A stretch of 64,000 bases of DNA, from the NCBI RefSeq assembly GCF_002294995.1, contig NZ_NSGF01000009.1, positions 62,001-126,000 of the forward strand, written 5' to 3'. The notes under the pieces are model-generated. The model did not search any database. It was not told where the DNA came from and was given only the letters and a program-made list of their open reading frames with translations. Shown piece by piece: positions 1 to 7,721 of the stretch (its first letter is position 1; each line of letters opens with the position of its first letter). The DNA comes from Mesorhizobium sp. WSM3860. Lineage in GTDB: Bacteria > Pseudomonadota > Alphaproteobacteria > Rhizobiales > Rhizobiaceae. The position numbers and the translations under genes are program-made.

Positions 1-393
1 TTTTTCGTCTGCGGTGAGCGCATTGGCGAGGAGCAGCGTCCAAAATGGCGTCGTGGAGTTGAGCACGGAGGCGATACCGGCGCCGAGCTCGGTCTGGCCG
101 GCGAAGATCAGCGAAAACGGAATGAGGTTGTTGGCCAACGCCAGCAAGAAGAACAGGCCGGCGTGGGGAAAGGCGAGGCGGAAGGACGGGCCGCGGATCG
201 CCAGATAGAGCTGAAGCGCGACCGCCGCGATGGCGACACGAAACAGCACCAGCGCCAGCGGATGGATCTCCGAGACCGCAATGCGGGCAAAGAAGAAGGA
301 GCCGCCCCAGATCGCGCCGAGCAGCAGGAGCTGCGCCCAATCCCTGAGCGTCATCGGTCCGCCTGTTGGTGCGACGCCTGCCGTCATCGTCAT
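1..393 (-). CDS. EamA/DMT-family permease, 3' part cut by window edge
   Basis: This is the N-terminal 131 codons of an inner-membrane drug/metabolite exporter of the EamA (DMT) superfamily; the rest lies beyond the left edge. The visible protein contains LLLGAIWGGSFFFARIAV, the usual first DMT helix with a WG(G/S)xF motif, followed by alternating hydrophobic helices and short charged loops. The family normally has ten membrane helices in about 290 residues, so a little under half is present. The start is the first of two in-frame ATGs (391-393), preceded by GGGAGGG about eight bases upstream. It diverges from the decarboxylase gene beginning at 601. The substrate cannot be told from sequence. 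Confidence 0.85.
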   Translation of the reverse strand, partial: MTMTAGVAPTGGPMTLRDWAQLLLLGAIWGGSFFFARIAVSEIHPLALVLFRVAIAAVALQLYLAIRGPSFRLAFPHAGLFFLLALANNLIPFSLIFAGQTELGAGIASVLNSTTPFWTLLLANALTADEK

Positions 394-484
394 GTCGTCA
401 ACCCTCCCACGCCGATCGCTCCCTCAGTCCGCCGAACAGTCCCGATATACGGTTCGGTGGCAAGGGCCACCCGAAACCTGACCA

Positions 485-575
485 GTGGTTTAGCGTGGCG
501 GAAAAGGTGCGGCCGCTCGCACCCGAAGGTGAGACACAGAACTGTTTTCTTTGGCGGCTAGCTAGGATTAATTGT
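485..575 (+). ncRNA. speF-type leader RNA (candidate)
   Basis: The untranslated stretch before the decarboxylase gene has a strong GC hairpin (GGTGCG at 506-511 pairing with CGCACC at 518-523), then GGTGAGACACAGAACTG and GGCGGCTAGC in an otherwise loosely composed region. The alphaproteobacterial speF motif is a known structured leader found upstream of ornithine decarboxylase genes, and both the position and these blocks match what I remember of it. The boundaries are approximate, and the assignment rests on context plus memory of the consensus rather than on a covariance search. Confidence 0.55.
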
Positions 576-600
576 GCGCGCCCCGATCAAGGATTCGTCC

Positions 601-1821
601 ATGCAGCGATTCGAAAATGCCCGCGAAGCGGCACTGGCGCTTCGTCCGGACGATCCGGTCTACTGCTTCCGCCCGCAGGTGCTGAGGGCCGATGCCTTGC
701 AGTTCATGGGCATGTTCCCCGGCAAGACCGCCTATGCGGTCAAGACCAATGGCGAGCAGATCGTGCTGAAGACGCTGGTCGAGGCCGGCGTCAGCGCCTT
801 CGATGTGGCCTCGCCCGGCGAGTTCGCCGCCGTACGCGCCGTCTCGCCGCATGCCGAGATGCTTTACATGCATCCGGTCAAGGCGCAGTCGGACATCAAG
901 CTGGCGCTGGAGAAATACGGCATCCGGGTGATCTCGGTCGACCACGAGGATGAGATCACCAAGCTGACGCGCGTGGTGCGCGCGCTCGACATCGATCCGG
1001 GCGCTCTCAGCGTCTTCGTGCGCATCCAGACCAAAGGCCACGCGGCCTATGAGCTGTCGAAGAAGTTCGGCGCCGGGCCCGCCAACGCGGTCGAACTTGC
1101 CGAGCGGCTCAACCGTACCGGCTACAAGGTCGGGCTGTGCTTCCATGTCGGCAGCCAGATCGAGGACCCCGACACCTACGAGCGCGCGTTGGCCTCGGCC
1201 GACTGGGTGCGCAACCGGCTGACCTTCGACATTGCCGGGCTCGACGTGGGCGGCGGCTTTCCGGCCGAGTACGGCCACGATCCCAACCGCAAGCACATCG
1301 AGATGCCGTCACTCGGCCAACTCATGTCGCGGCTCGCCGGCGACCTCAAGGAATACCAGTTCGACGCGATGCCGCTGGTCGCCGAACCCGGCCGCGTGAT
1401 CGTGGCGCGCTGCCTGTCGCTGATCGTGCGCGTGCTCTTGCGCAAAGGCAAAAGGCTCTACATCAATGACGGCATCTGGGCGTCGCTCTCGGATTCGTGG
1501 ACCGGCAAGATCACCCTGCCGGCGCGCTTCATCCCCGATCCGGCGATTCGCACGCGCAATGGCAGCGACAAGTCGGTCGTGCCATTCAAGGTCTGCGGCG
1601 CGACATGCGATTCCGTCGACATATTGTCGAGGCCGTTCTGGCTCCCCGAAACGGTGGACACTGGCGACTGGATCGAAATCGGCCATATCGGCGCCTATTC
1701 GCTGTCGCTGAGGACCCGCTTCAACGGTTTCTATCCCGACACATTCGTGGAGGTGACGACGCCGTTCGACGAGGGCGACGCGCCGCAAGGTTTCGCGAGC
1801 TTGGAGACGATGGCGGATTAG
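601..1821 (+). CDS. Ornithine/lysine decarboxylase, group IV (type III PLP fold)
   Basis: This 406-residue cytosolic PLP enzyme decarboxylates ornithine (or lysine/diaminopimelate-like amino acids) to a diamine, the first step of putrescine and homospermidine synthesis in rhizobia. The PLP-binding lysine lies in YAVKTN (K48). HVGSQ near residue 183, GGGFP near 218 and EPGR near 263 are phosphate- and cofactor-binding motifs of the alanine-racemase-like barrel. CGATCDSVD near residue 335 supplies the catalytic CDxxD-type segment of ornithine decarboxylases. The ATG at 601 is preferred because AAGGA precedes it at a good distance; an in-frame GTG at 574 has only a weak site. The putative speF leader upstream supports ornithine as substrate. 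Strict substrate preference is not readable from sequence. Confidence 0.9.
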   Translation: MQRFENAREAALALRPDDPVYCFRPQVLRADALQFMGMFPGKTAYAVKTNGEQIVLKTLVEAGVSAFDVASPGEFAAVRAVSPHAEMLYMHPVKAQSDIKLALEKYGIRVISVDHEDEITKLTRVVRALDIDPGALSVFVRIQTKGHAAYELSKKFGAGPANAVELAERLNRTGYKVGLCFHVGSQIEDPDTYERALASADWVRNRLTFDIAGLDVGGGFPAEYGHDPNRKHIEMPSLGQLMSRLAGDLKEYQFDAMPLVAEPGRVIVARCLSLIVRVLLRKGKRLYINDGIWASLSDSWTGKITLPARFIPDPAIRTRNGSDKSVVPFKVCGATCDSVDILSRPFWLPETVDTGDWIEIGHIGAYSLSLRTRFNGFYPDTFVEVTTPFDEGDAPQGFASLETMAD

Positions 1822-1840
1822 GGGAGTGATGATAGTGAAA

Positions 1841-1956
1841 GTGAATGGTGAATGGTGAATGGTGAATGGTGAATCGTTATTCAGAGTCGGTATTTATATT
1901 GACCATTCACGAAGTGGCCTAATCAACCCATTCACCATTCACCATTCACCATTCAC
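1841..1956. repeat. Inverted pair of tandem GTGAATG heptamer arrays
   Basis: Left arm 1841-1874 is almost five uninterrupted GTGAATG units. Right arm 1929-1956 is four units of the exact reverse complement, CATTCAC. One isolated CATTCAC lies in the loop at 1904-1910. The two arms could form a perfect stem of about 28 bp around a 60-base AT-rich loop. The element fills the gap between two convergent genes, and its right end shares a base with the stop codon of the mltB-type gene. It may act as a bidirectional terminator; its origin by slippage plus inversion is inference. Confidence 0.85.
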
Positions 1957-3134
1957 TATAGCTTCGCCAGCAATTCCGGCGTCGGCCACCCATCCACGGG
2001 CAGCCCGAGCCGCATCTGCTCCTTGCGGATCGCTTCGCGGGTGTTGGTGCCGAGGATACCGTCGACGGTGCCGACGTCGTAGCCCTTGGCCTCGAGCTTG
2101 GTCTGGAGTGCCTTCATCTGGTCACTGTTGAGCCCGGGCTCGGGCGTGCGCGGGTCGAATTGCGGCGCCCCGGCCAGACGGGTCGCCAGCACCGCAGCGG
2201 TGAGCGCGTAGGTGAAGGACTGGTTCCATTCCAGATAAACGTCGAAATTGTCGTAGGTCAGGAAGGCTGGACCCTTGCGACCCATCGGTAGGGCGAGCCC
2301 CGCCTTCAGGCCGTTGTCGACGAGCGGCGTGCCGTTCGGATTGGTCACGCCCCATTGGGCCCATTGCGACAGCGCCAGCTTGTTGGTGCGGCCGGTCTGG
2401 TCCCAGGGCATGTCGTCGGGAACGCGCACCTCCTCGACCCAGGGCTGGTCGCGCTTCCAGCCGCGCGACAGGATTTTGTCGGCCGTGGTCATGATCACGT
2501 CCGCCACACTGTTCCGGAGATCGACCTTGCCGTCGCCGTCGCCGTCGACGCCGCGGGCGAGATAGTCGGTCGGCAGAATCTGCGTCTGGCCGATCTCGCC
2601 GGCCCAGGCGCCCTTGACGTCGACCGGCAGCACGCCGCGGTCGATCAAGGTCAGCAGCGGTACCAACTGCGGCCGGAACAGCTGAGGGCGGCGGCAGTCA
2701 TGCGCGAGGGTGACCAGCGCGTCCAGCGTGTGGAAATCGCCCTGCACGGCGCCGAAATCCGTCTCCAGTCCCCAGAATGCGGTGATGACGGCCGGCTGCA
2801 CGCCGAATTCCTTGTCGGCGCGCGCGAAGACGTCGGCATATTTCTTGAGGTTGGCCGCGCCCTGCTTCAGGCGATAGGCCGAGATCATGCGGTTCGAGAA
2901 TTGAATGAAGGTCTGGGCGAACACTCCTTGAGCGCGGTCGCGCGCCAGCACCTTCTCGTCGATCGCGGCGTTTTCGAGCGCGTCCAGGCCCACGACCCCG
3001 ACGCCGGCTGCCTTGGCTTCCGCTGTCACGCCTTGTTTCCAGGCTTCGAAATCGCTGCCGCATTCCTGCGCCGCCGCAGGCCAAGCGAAAGCGCCAACCA
3101 GCAGCGCCGCCAGGATTTCAACGCGCAATCGCAT
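1956..3134 (-). CDS. mltB: Lytic murein transglycosylase, MltB family
   Basis: This 392-residue exported enzyme cleaves the MurNAc-GlcNAc bond of peptidoglycan to form 1,6-anhydro ends. Residues 1-22 form a signal peptide ending AWPAAA, with no lipobox, so it is probably soluble in the periplasm. The SLT-like catalytic domain includes FWGLETDFG, with the catalytic glutamate, and GEIGQTQILPTDYL, characteristic of the MltB (COG2951) family. A C-terminal peptidoglycan-binding_1 domain starts near residue 333 (LNSDQMKALQTKLEAKGYDV). It is convergent with the decarboxylase gene across the heptamer repeat. Related alphaproteobacterial proteins share the same two-domain build. Confidence 0.92.
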   Translation of the reverse strand: MRLRVEILAALLVGAFAWPAAAQECGSDFEAWKQGVTAEAKAAGVGVVGLDALENAAIDEKVLARDRAQGVFAQTFIQFSNRMISAYRLKQGAANLKKYADVFARADKEFGVQPAVITAFWGLETDFGAVQGDFHTLDALVTLAHDCRRPQLFRPQLVPLLTLIDRGVLPVDVKGAWAGEIGQTQILPTDYLARGVDGDGDGKVDLRNSVADVIMTTADKILSRGWKRDQPWVEEVRVPDDMPWDQTGRTNKLALSQWAQWGVTNPNGTPLVDNGLKAGLALPMGRKGPAFLTYDNFDVYLEWNQSFTYALTAAVLATRLAGAPQFDPRTPEPGLNSDQMKALQTKLEAKGYDVGTVDGILGTNTREAIRKEQMRLGLPVDGWPTPELLAKL

Positions 3135-3309
3135 CGCTTCCCTTACGAGACCGGCGCACGATCACGGCCGGGTGTGGACGGATCATGCGTAGATTTCAAA
3201 AATTCCAGGAGCGCCCGTGCGGCACCCCGGTGGGGTGCGCCGCTCCGCATCGCCAGCGGTTGCAACTATCGCCGCCCGCCATGTCGAAAAGCAGGCGAGG
3301 GGGCCGATG

Positions 3310-4101
3310 TCAACGGGTGTTCTGCCGCAGCCACTTGCTCCAGGCGGCTTCCGAGCCGTTGAAAACATTGATGTCGGACTTGCCGGTCATGCCGGGCACG
3401 ATGCCGGTGCCGGTGTATTGCCAGAAGGTGAAAGGGTGGCTGCCATACTTCTGACGCGGATGGCCGGCGACCGAGCGGAGCCAGTAAGGATAGCCGCGGA
3501 ACGTCGCCAGGTTATTGTCGTCGAAGAAGTCGAGCGACGTATAGATGATCGGCTTCTTGCCGTAATGGCGCTCGACGATCTCGAGGAAGGTGGTCATCTC
3601 GGCGCGGACGGTCGCGGGATCGGGGCGCAGTCGGCAGGTCGGCGACTTCGGGTTCCATTCCATGTCGAGCACCGGCGGCATCGCCGACGGGTCTTTCGGA
3701 ACATTGGCGATGAACCAGCGCGCCTGGGTGGCGGCCGGGGTGCAGAAATAGAAGAAATGATAGGCGGCGCGCGGGATTCCGACGGCCTTGGTGCGTGCCC
3801 AGTGCTCATTGAAATAGTTGTCGAAGCGATCGCCGCCCTCGGTCGCCTTGATGAAGGCGAAGGAGATGCCGCTGGCCTTGGCCGTCGGCCAGTCGACCGA
3901 GGTCTGGTATTTTGAGACGTCGGTGCCGTGGACCGCATAGTTCCATGGCGCGCCGCTGTCCCATTCATGCGGCTTGGAATCTTCGAAACGGGGCGCGCGC
4001 AGGGCGATTGTCTGCGATGACGGCGCCAGCGGCGATAGGTCGTCCACGGTCGAGCAGGCGCTCAACAGCGCAAGCATCAGGATGGCCGCAAGACGGCGCA
4101 T
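3310..4101 (-). CDS. GH25 muramidase, lipoprotein
   Basis: This 263-residue protein belongs to glycoside hydrolase family 25 (lysozyme), which hydrolyses the MurNAc-GlcNAc linkage. The N-terminus MRRLAAILMLALLSACS has a lipobox (LLSAC), so it should be anchored as a lipoprotein. The fold is recognisable from HGTDVSKYQ, with the first catalytic aspartate, and VLDMEW, with the DxE pair; FWQYTGTG near the C-terminus is also typical. The gene follows the MltB-type gene on the same strand with a 175-base gap, so the two may or may not be cotranscribed. Whether it remodels the cell's own wall or attacks other cells is unknown. Confidence 0.9.
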   Translation of the reverse strand: MRRLAAILMLALLSACSTVDDLSPLAPSSQTIALRAPRFEDSKPHEWDSGAPWNYAVHGTDVSKYQTSVDWPTAKASGISFAFIKATEGGDRFDNYFNEHWARTKAVGIPRAAYHFFYFCTPAATQARWFIANVPKDPSAMPPVLDMEWNPKSPTCRLRPDPATVRAEMTTFLEIVERHYGKKPIIYTSLDFFDDNNLATFRGYPYWLRSVAGHPRQKYGSHPFTFWQYTGTGIVPGMTGKSDINVFNGSEAAWSKWLRQNTR

Positions 4102-4334
4102 GATATTCCCCCAGCCGGGATCAGCCGGCCGCTGATGGGTCCTTCACTGATGGCGGTCGCTTACGCGGGCCCCCTCCGGACGGTCGCCCCACAGGACCGC
4201 CCAGTCTCTCCGTTCATCGCCGAACATGGTTGATAATCCATTGACGGCGCTCGACATCGGTCATGATTTTGCAGAAGCAATGGCGGCAAATCGATGACAT
4301 AAAGCGAGCCGGAAGATCCAAGGGGCGGGAAAAG

Positions 4335-5720
4335 ATGCGGGCTGTCGTTAAGTTCATCAAATGGCTGCTGGGCCTGGTTGTTCTGGCGGTGGCCGCGCTC
4401 TTCGCCTGGCTCTATCTTGCGCCGCCCGAACTGATCCGTGTCGGCTCGGGTTATTCGGCCAAGATCGTCTGCTCCAACGTGTTCATCGCCGGTCGCGATC
4501 CGAATGAAGTGCTGGCCGTCGACGTGCAGGCGCCGGGCCATCCGCTGCTCAAGCTGATGAAGGTATCCGTCGACAAGGAAAGGGGACTTGTTTCGGCGGG
4601 CCTGCTTTGGGTTCTGGGCAAGAGCGTCGCCGTAGAGCGAGACGGGGTCGGCTGCGCGTCGGTTCCGGATGGCGACACCGGCAAGGCACGCCAGACCTCC
4701 GTGCATATCGAGCCTCTGGTGGTGGCCTCGCAGGATGCGCTCTGGCCGGAGGGCGAAAGAGTGGACGCCTCGCAAAGCCCCGCGGTGACGAAGATCGTCG
4801 CCGATGCCGCGATGCTCGGGATCGGCATGCGCGCGGTCGTGGTGGTGAAGAACGGCCGCATCGTCGCGGAACGCTATGGCGAGGGTTTTTCGGCCAAGAC
4901 GCCGCTGCTCGGCTGGTCGATGACCAAGACGGTGAATGCCGCGATCGTCGGCACGCTGGTCAAGGACGGCAAGATGGCGCTCGACAACAAGGGCCTGTTC
5001 CCGCCTTGGAAGGCCGACGGTCGGGCGGCGATCAGCCTTGCCGACATGATGGCGATGTCAAGCGGGCTGGAGTTCAACGAGGATTATGGCGACGTCGCCG
5101 ACGTGACGCGCATGCTCTATCTCGAGCCGGACATGGCGACCTTCGCCGAGGCCAAGCCGCTCGGCGGGACGGTAGGCAAGGCATTTTCCTATTCGAGCGG
5201 CACGGCTGTCATGCTGTCGCGGCTGTGGCAGGAGGCGATCGGCGATAAGGCGAAGGCGCTGAACTGGCCACGGACGGCGCTGTTCGAGCCGCTCGGCATG
5301 CACAGCGCGGTGCTCGAAACCGACGAGCGGGGCACTTTCGTCGGCTCGTCGTATCTTTATGCAACGGCGCGTGACTGGGCCCGCTTCGGCCAGTTCCTGC
5401 TGCAGGGCGGTGTGTGGAACGGCGCGCAGATCCTGCCCGCCGGCTTCGTCGACTGGATGCGGCAGCCGGCGCCGGCCTCGAAGGTCTACGGCAAGGGCCA
5501 AGTATGGATCGAAGGTCCGGGCGATGAGGAAAATCCGGGCGCGGGCGCTGCCGCTGGCCTGCCCAAGGACACGTACTGGATGGAGGGCCATGACGGCCAG
5601 ACGGTGGCCATCATTCCGTCGGAGCAATTGGTGGTGGTGCGTCTCGGGCTGACACCTGCCAAGCTCGGCTACCGGCCGCAGACGATGGTGGCCGCGCTGG
5701 TCAAGGCCCTGCGTCAGTAG
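4335..5720 (+). CDS. Beta-lactamase-fold serine hydrolase
   Basis: This 461-residue protein has an N-terminal membrane helix (about residues 5-28, FIKWLLGLVVLAVAALFAWL) followed by a class C beta-lactamase/PBP4-like hydrolase domain. GWSMTKTV holds the SxxK nucleophile, YSSGT the YxN-like motif, and GHDGQ stands where the third motif (HxG/KTG) is expected. Relatives include the 6-aminohexanoate-dimer hydrolase EstB-like group, with amidase or esterase activity, but the substrate cannot be inferred. The ATG at 4335 follows AAGGGGCGGG and directly precedes the membrane helix; an upstream in-frame ATG at 4263 would add 24 polar residues and is less likely. Its last seven bases overlap the end of convergent btaB. 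Confidence 0.85.
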   Translation: MRAVVKFIKWLLGLVVLAVAALFAWLYLAPPELIRVGSGYSAKIVCSNVFIAGRDPNEVLAVDVQAPGHPLLKLMKVSVDKERGLVSAGLLWVLGKSVAVERDGVGCASVPDGDTGKARQTSVHIEPLVVASQDALWPEGERVDASQSPAVTKIVADAAMLGIGMRAVVVVKNGRIVAERYGEGFSAKTPLLGWSMTKTVNAAIVGTLVKDGKMALDNKGLFPPWKADGRAAISLADMMAMSSGLEFNEDYGDVADVTRMLYLEPDMATFAEAKPLGGTVGKAFSYSSGTAVMLSRLWQEAIGDKAKALNWPRTALFEPLGMHSAVLETDERGTFVGSSYLYATARDWARFGQFLLQGGVWNGAQILPAGFVDWMRQPAPASKVYGKGQVWIEGPGDEENPGAGAAAGLPKDTYWMEGHDGQTVAIIPSEQLVVVRLGLTPAKLGYRPQTMVAALVKALRQ

Positions 5721-6394
5721 GGGCTTGTCGACTTTCGAGCTCCGATCACGCCGAGCCAGGCATAGCCGCGATAAAGCGTTCTGAAACGAAAGGTTGCGCC
5801 GGTCCGGTCGGACTCCGATTCAAGGACGTCGCGCAGCGAGGCACGCGGCTCGACATGGAATTTCCGCAGCCAGCCGCGCAGCAAGGTCTTGAACCAGCGC
5901 GGCAGGCCCTCCTGCTGGCCGAAATCGACGACATGCAGCGAACCGCCGGGTGCGAGCGCGGCGAGCGCGGCCGAAACCGTCTTTTCCCAGCCAGGGATCA
6001 TCGACAGCGAATAGGATACGAAGACACGGTCGAAATGCCGGGCGCCAAAGAGCGCCACGGCATCGAAATCCGTGGCGTCGCCGCACGCCAGGCTGACCCT
6101 TGCCGCAAGTTCCTCGCGGGCAATCGCGGCGTTGGCGGTCTCCAGCATCTCGGCCGAGATGTCGAGGCCGAAGAAGCGGGCGTCCGGATAACGGCGGGCG
6201 GCAAGAATGATGTTGCGGCCGGTACCGCAGCCGAGCTCGAGCACGGTGCCGCCTTGCGGCACATCGAGCCCCGCAATCAGCCGGTCGCGGCCGAGCAGGT
6301 AGTATTTGCGGGTGATGTCGTAGATATGGCGCTGCCAGCGATAGACGCCATCCATCAGTTCGGCATGGCGGGCCGGCAGCTCCGTCGTGCTCAT
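5714..6394 (-). CDS. btaB: DGTS synthase methyltransferase BtaB
   Basis: This 226-residue SAM-dependent methyltransferase carries out the three N-methylations that turn diacylglyceryl-homoserine into the betaine lipid diacylglyceryl-N,N,N-trimethylhomoserine (DGTS). The SAM pocket reads VLELGCGTGRNI (motif I), and the domain keeps FFGLDISAEML as the acidic loop. VYRWQRHIYDITRKYYLLGRD at the N-terminus is characteristic of BtaB. The start ATG at 6394 overlaps the btaA stop by four bases (ATGA), so the two are translationally coupled. BtaB acts after BtaA in the same pathway. In Rhodobacter and Sinorhizobium this pair is induced by phosphate starvation. Confidence 0.93.
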   Translation of the reverse strand: MSTTELPARHAELMDGVYRWQRHIYDITRKYYLLGRDRLIAGLDVPQGGTVLELGCGTGRNIILAARRYPDARFFGLDISAEMLETANAAIAREELAARVSLACGDATDFDAVALFGARHFDRVFVSYSLSMIPGWEKTVSAALAALAPGGSLHVVDFGQQEGLPRWFKTLLRGWLRKFHVEPRASLRDVLESESDRTGATFRFRTLYRGYAWLGVIGARKSTSPY

Positions 6395-7638
6395 GCGGCG
6401 CGCTTCACATAGAGATGGAAGCCGCCATAGATCGCGGAGCGATCCCTGGCCGAGAATTCGCGCGAGGCCTCGGCTTCGTAGCGCCATTGGGCGAGCAGCG
6501 AGTTGGAGACGCGGCCCGGCAGCAGGCTGGGCTCCGCCGCAGTGCGGAAGATCACGCGCGCACCAACCGAGGCTGTGCGGGTGATCTCGGTCCACAGATC
6601 GTTGAGCAGATCGTCGGTCATCCAGTCCTGGGCATCGAGCAGGACGAAGCGATCGACCGAGCCCGCATCCTTGCCGGCGAGGAATTTGATCAGGTTGGCA
6701 TGATGGATGGCGACGCGATCGATGTTGGCGCGGACCGTCTTGTAGTTGCGCTGTTCCAGATAGGCGGGCAGAGCTGCCTCGCCGGGCTGCGGATAGCGGC
6801 GGGCAAAGGCCTGCCAGGCGAAATAGTTGTTCTTCAGCGGGAAATCGCAGGCGAGCTTCTCCAGCCGCGCCTTCAAGACGCTCGCCATCGAGCCGTCGCC
6901 GGACGTGATCAGCGAGTCGTACTGTGCCGGCGGGATACCCAGACCGAAAAGAGAGGCCTTGCGCGATGTCGCCCAGCGCAGGAGCTTCTTGTCGAAGATC
7001 GGCGCCAGCTCCTCGTTGAAAAATCGGCGCTGCTCGCCGATGTTCTCGGCCTTCATGATGGCGGCCGGATCGACGCCGAACAGTTTTGCCACGCGATGGC
7101 CCATGGCGATGAAGAGGCCAAGCAGGCCGGTCTGGTAGAAGTTGCGGTCGAAGACAGCGATGCGGCGGCGGCCGCGCCAGTTCCTGCGCTCCCAGTAGTG
7201 ACGGCTGACCGGGTCAAGATGCGGCGCGATGAAGCGGTCGTAAGCTTCCGAGTTGTGGCTGGTGTCGGCTACGCCGAAGAAGCGGAACAGATCGCCCTGC
7301 GACGGCAGATGGCGAACCGCCTCCAGCTTCATGCGGTTCAGCGCGATGTGCGCGGCGTTGAGGTCGACGGCGTCGATCCGGGCCGGCGAGCGGGTGAGGT
7401 AAGCCAGAATGTTGCAGCCACCCGACGCGATTGTGACGACGCGATGGCCGGCGCCAAGCTCCATGGCGTCCATGTCAATGTCAGGGTCTTCCCAGATCTG
7501 TGGATAGACGAGGCCGGAAAACAGGAAGGCGAAAAGCCGCTCGGAAATGCCGTCCTTCGACAAAATGCGGTTCTGGTAGACGGCCTTTCCAACCTCCTTG
7601 CCGCGCCTGAAAACGAGTTCTCCCGATACATCTGACAT
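6391..7638 (-). CDS. btaA: SAM:diacylglycerol 3-amino-3-carboxypropyltransferase BtaA
   Basis: This 415-residue enzyme transfers the 3-amino-3-carboxypropyl group of S-adenosylmethionine to diacylglycerol, making diacylglyceryl-homoserine, the first step of betaine lipid DGTS synthesis at the membrane. Recognisable BtaA blocks are FSGLVYPQIWEDPDIDMDAM, VVTIASGGCNIL (the SAM loop) and IDAVDLNAAHIALN. The start at 7638 (MSDVSGELVF) was chosen over far-upstream frames because it fits the family's N-terminus and lies just downstream of a PHO box at 7688-7705. btaB follows with a four-base overlap. The pair replaces phospholipids when phosphate is scarce. Confidence 0.95.
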   Translation of the reverse strand: MSDVSGELVFRRGKEVGKAVYQNRILSKDGISERLFAFLFSGLVYPQIWEDPDIDMDAMELGAGHRVVTIASGGCNILAYLTRSPARIDAVDLNAAHIALNRMKLEAVRHLPSQGDLFRFFGVADTSHNSEAYDRFIAPHLDPVSRHYWERRNWRGRRRIAVFDRNFYQTGLLGLFIAMGHRVAKLFGVDPAAIMKAENIGEQRRFFNEELAPIFDKKLLRWATSRKASLFGLGIPPAQYDSLITSGDGSMASVLKARLEKLACDFPLKNNYFAWQAFARRYPQPGEAALPAYLEQRNYKTVRANIDRVAIHHANLIKFLAGKDAGSVDRFVLLDAQDWMTDDLLNDLWTEITRTASVGARVIFRTAAEPSLLPGRVSNSLLAQWRYEAEASREFSARDRSAIYGGFHLYVKRAA

Positions 7639-7687
7639 GGCAAGGTGATTCCCCGTTTGCGTTGGCGCAAGCGGGTAGCGCAGCGTT

Positions 7688-7705
7688 GTGACAGGCGGGT
7701 GACAG
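7688..7705 (-). promoter_or_regulatory. PHO box before btaA
   Basis: Read on the minus strand, the 18 bases are CTGTCAC-CCGC-CTGTCAC: two identical 7-bp direct repeats with a 4-bp spacer. The next heptamer four bases on, CTGCGCT, is a degenerate third repeat. The rhizobial PhoB consensus is two CTGTCAT-like heptamers at this spacing. The box lies 49 bases upstream of the btaA ATG and 17 bases 5' to it is the end of the 5-oxoprolinase gene, so it should serve btaAB. PhoB binding itself is inferred. Confidence 0.88.
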
Positions 7706-7721
7706 GCTGTCGACGTTAAGT

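Noticed and set aside
1841..1956. Possible CRISPR array
   Set aside because: The units are 7-base direct repeats without spacers, and the arms are inverted; no cas genes are present.
4263..4334. Longer N-terminus for the beta-lactamase-fold hydrolase
   Set aside because: The 24 added residues are polar and lie before the natural membrane anchor, and the site before 4335 is better.
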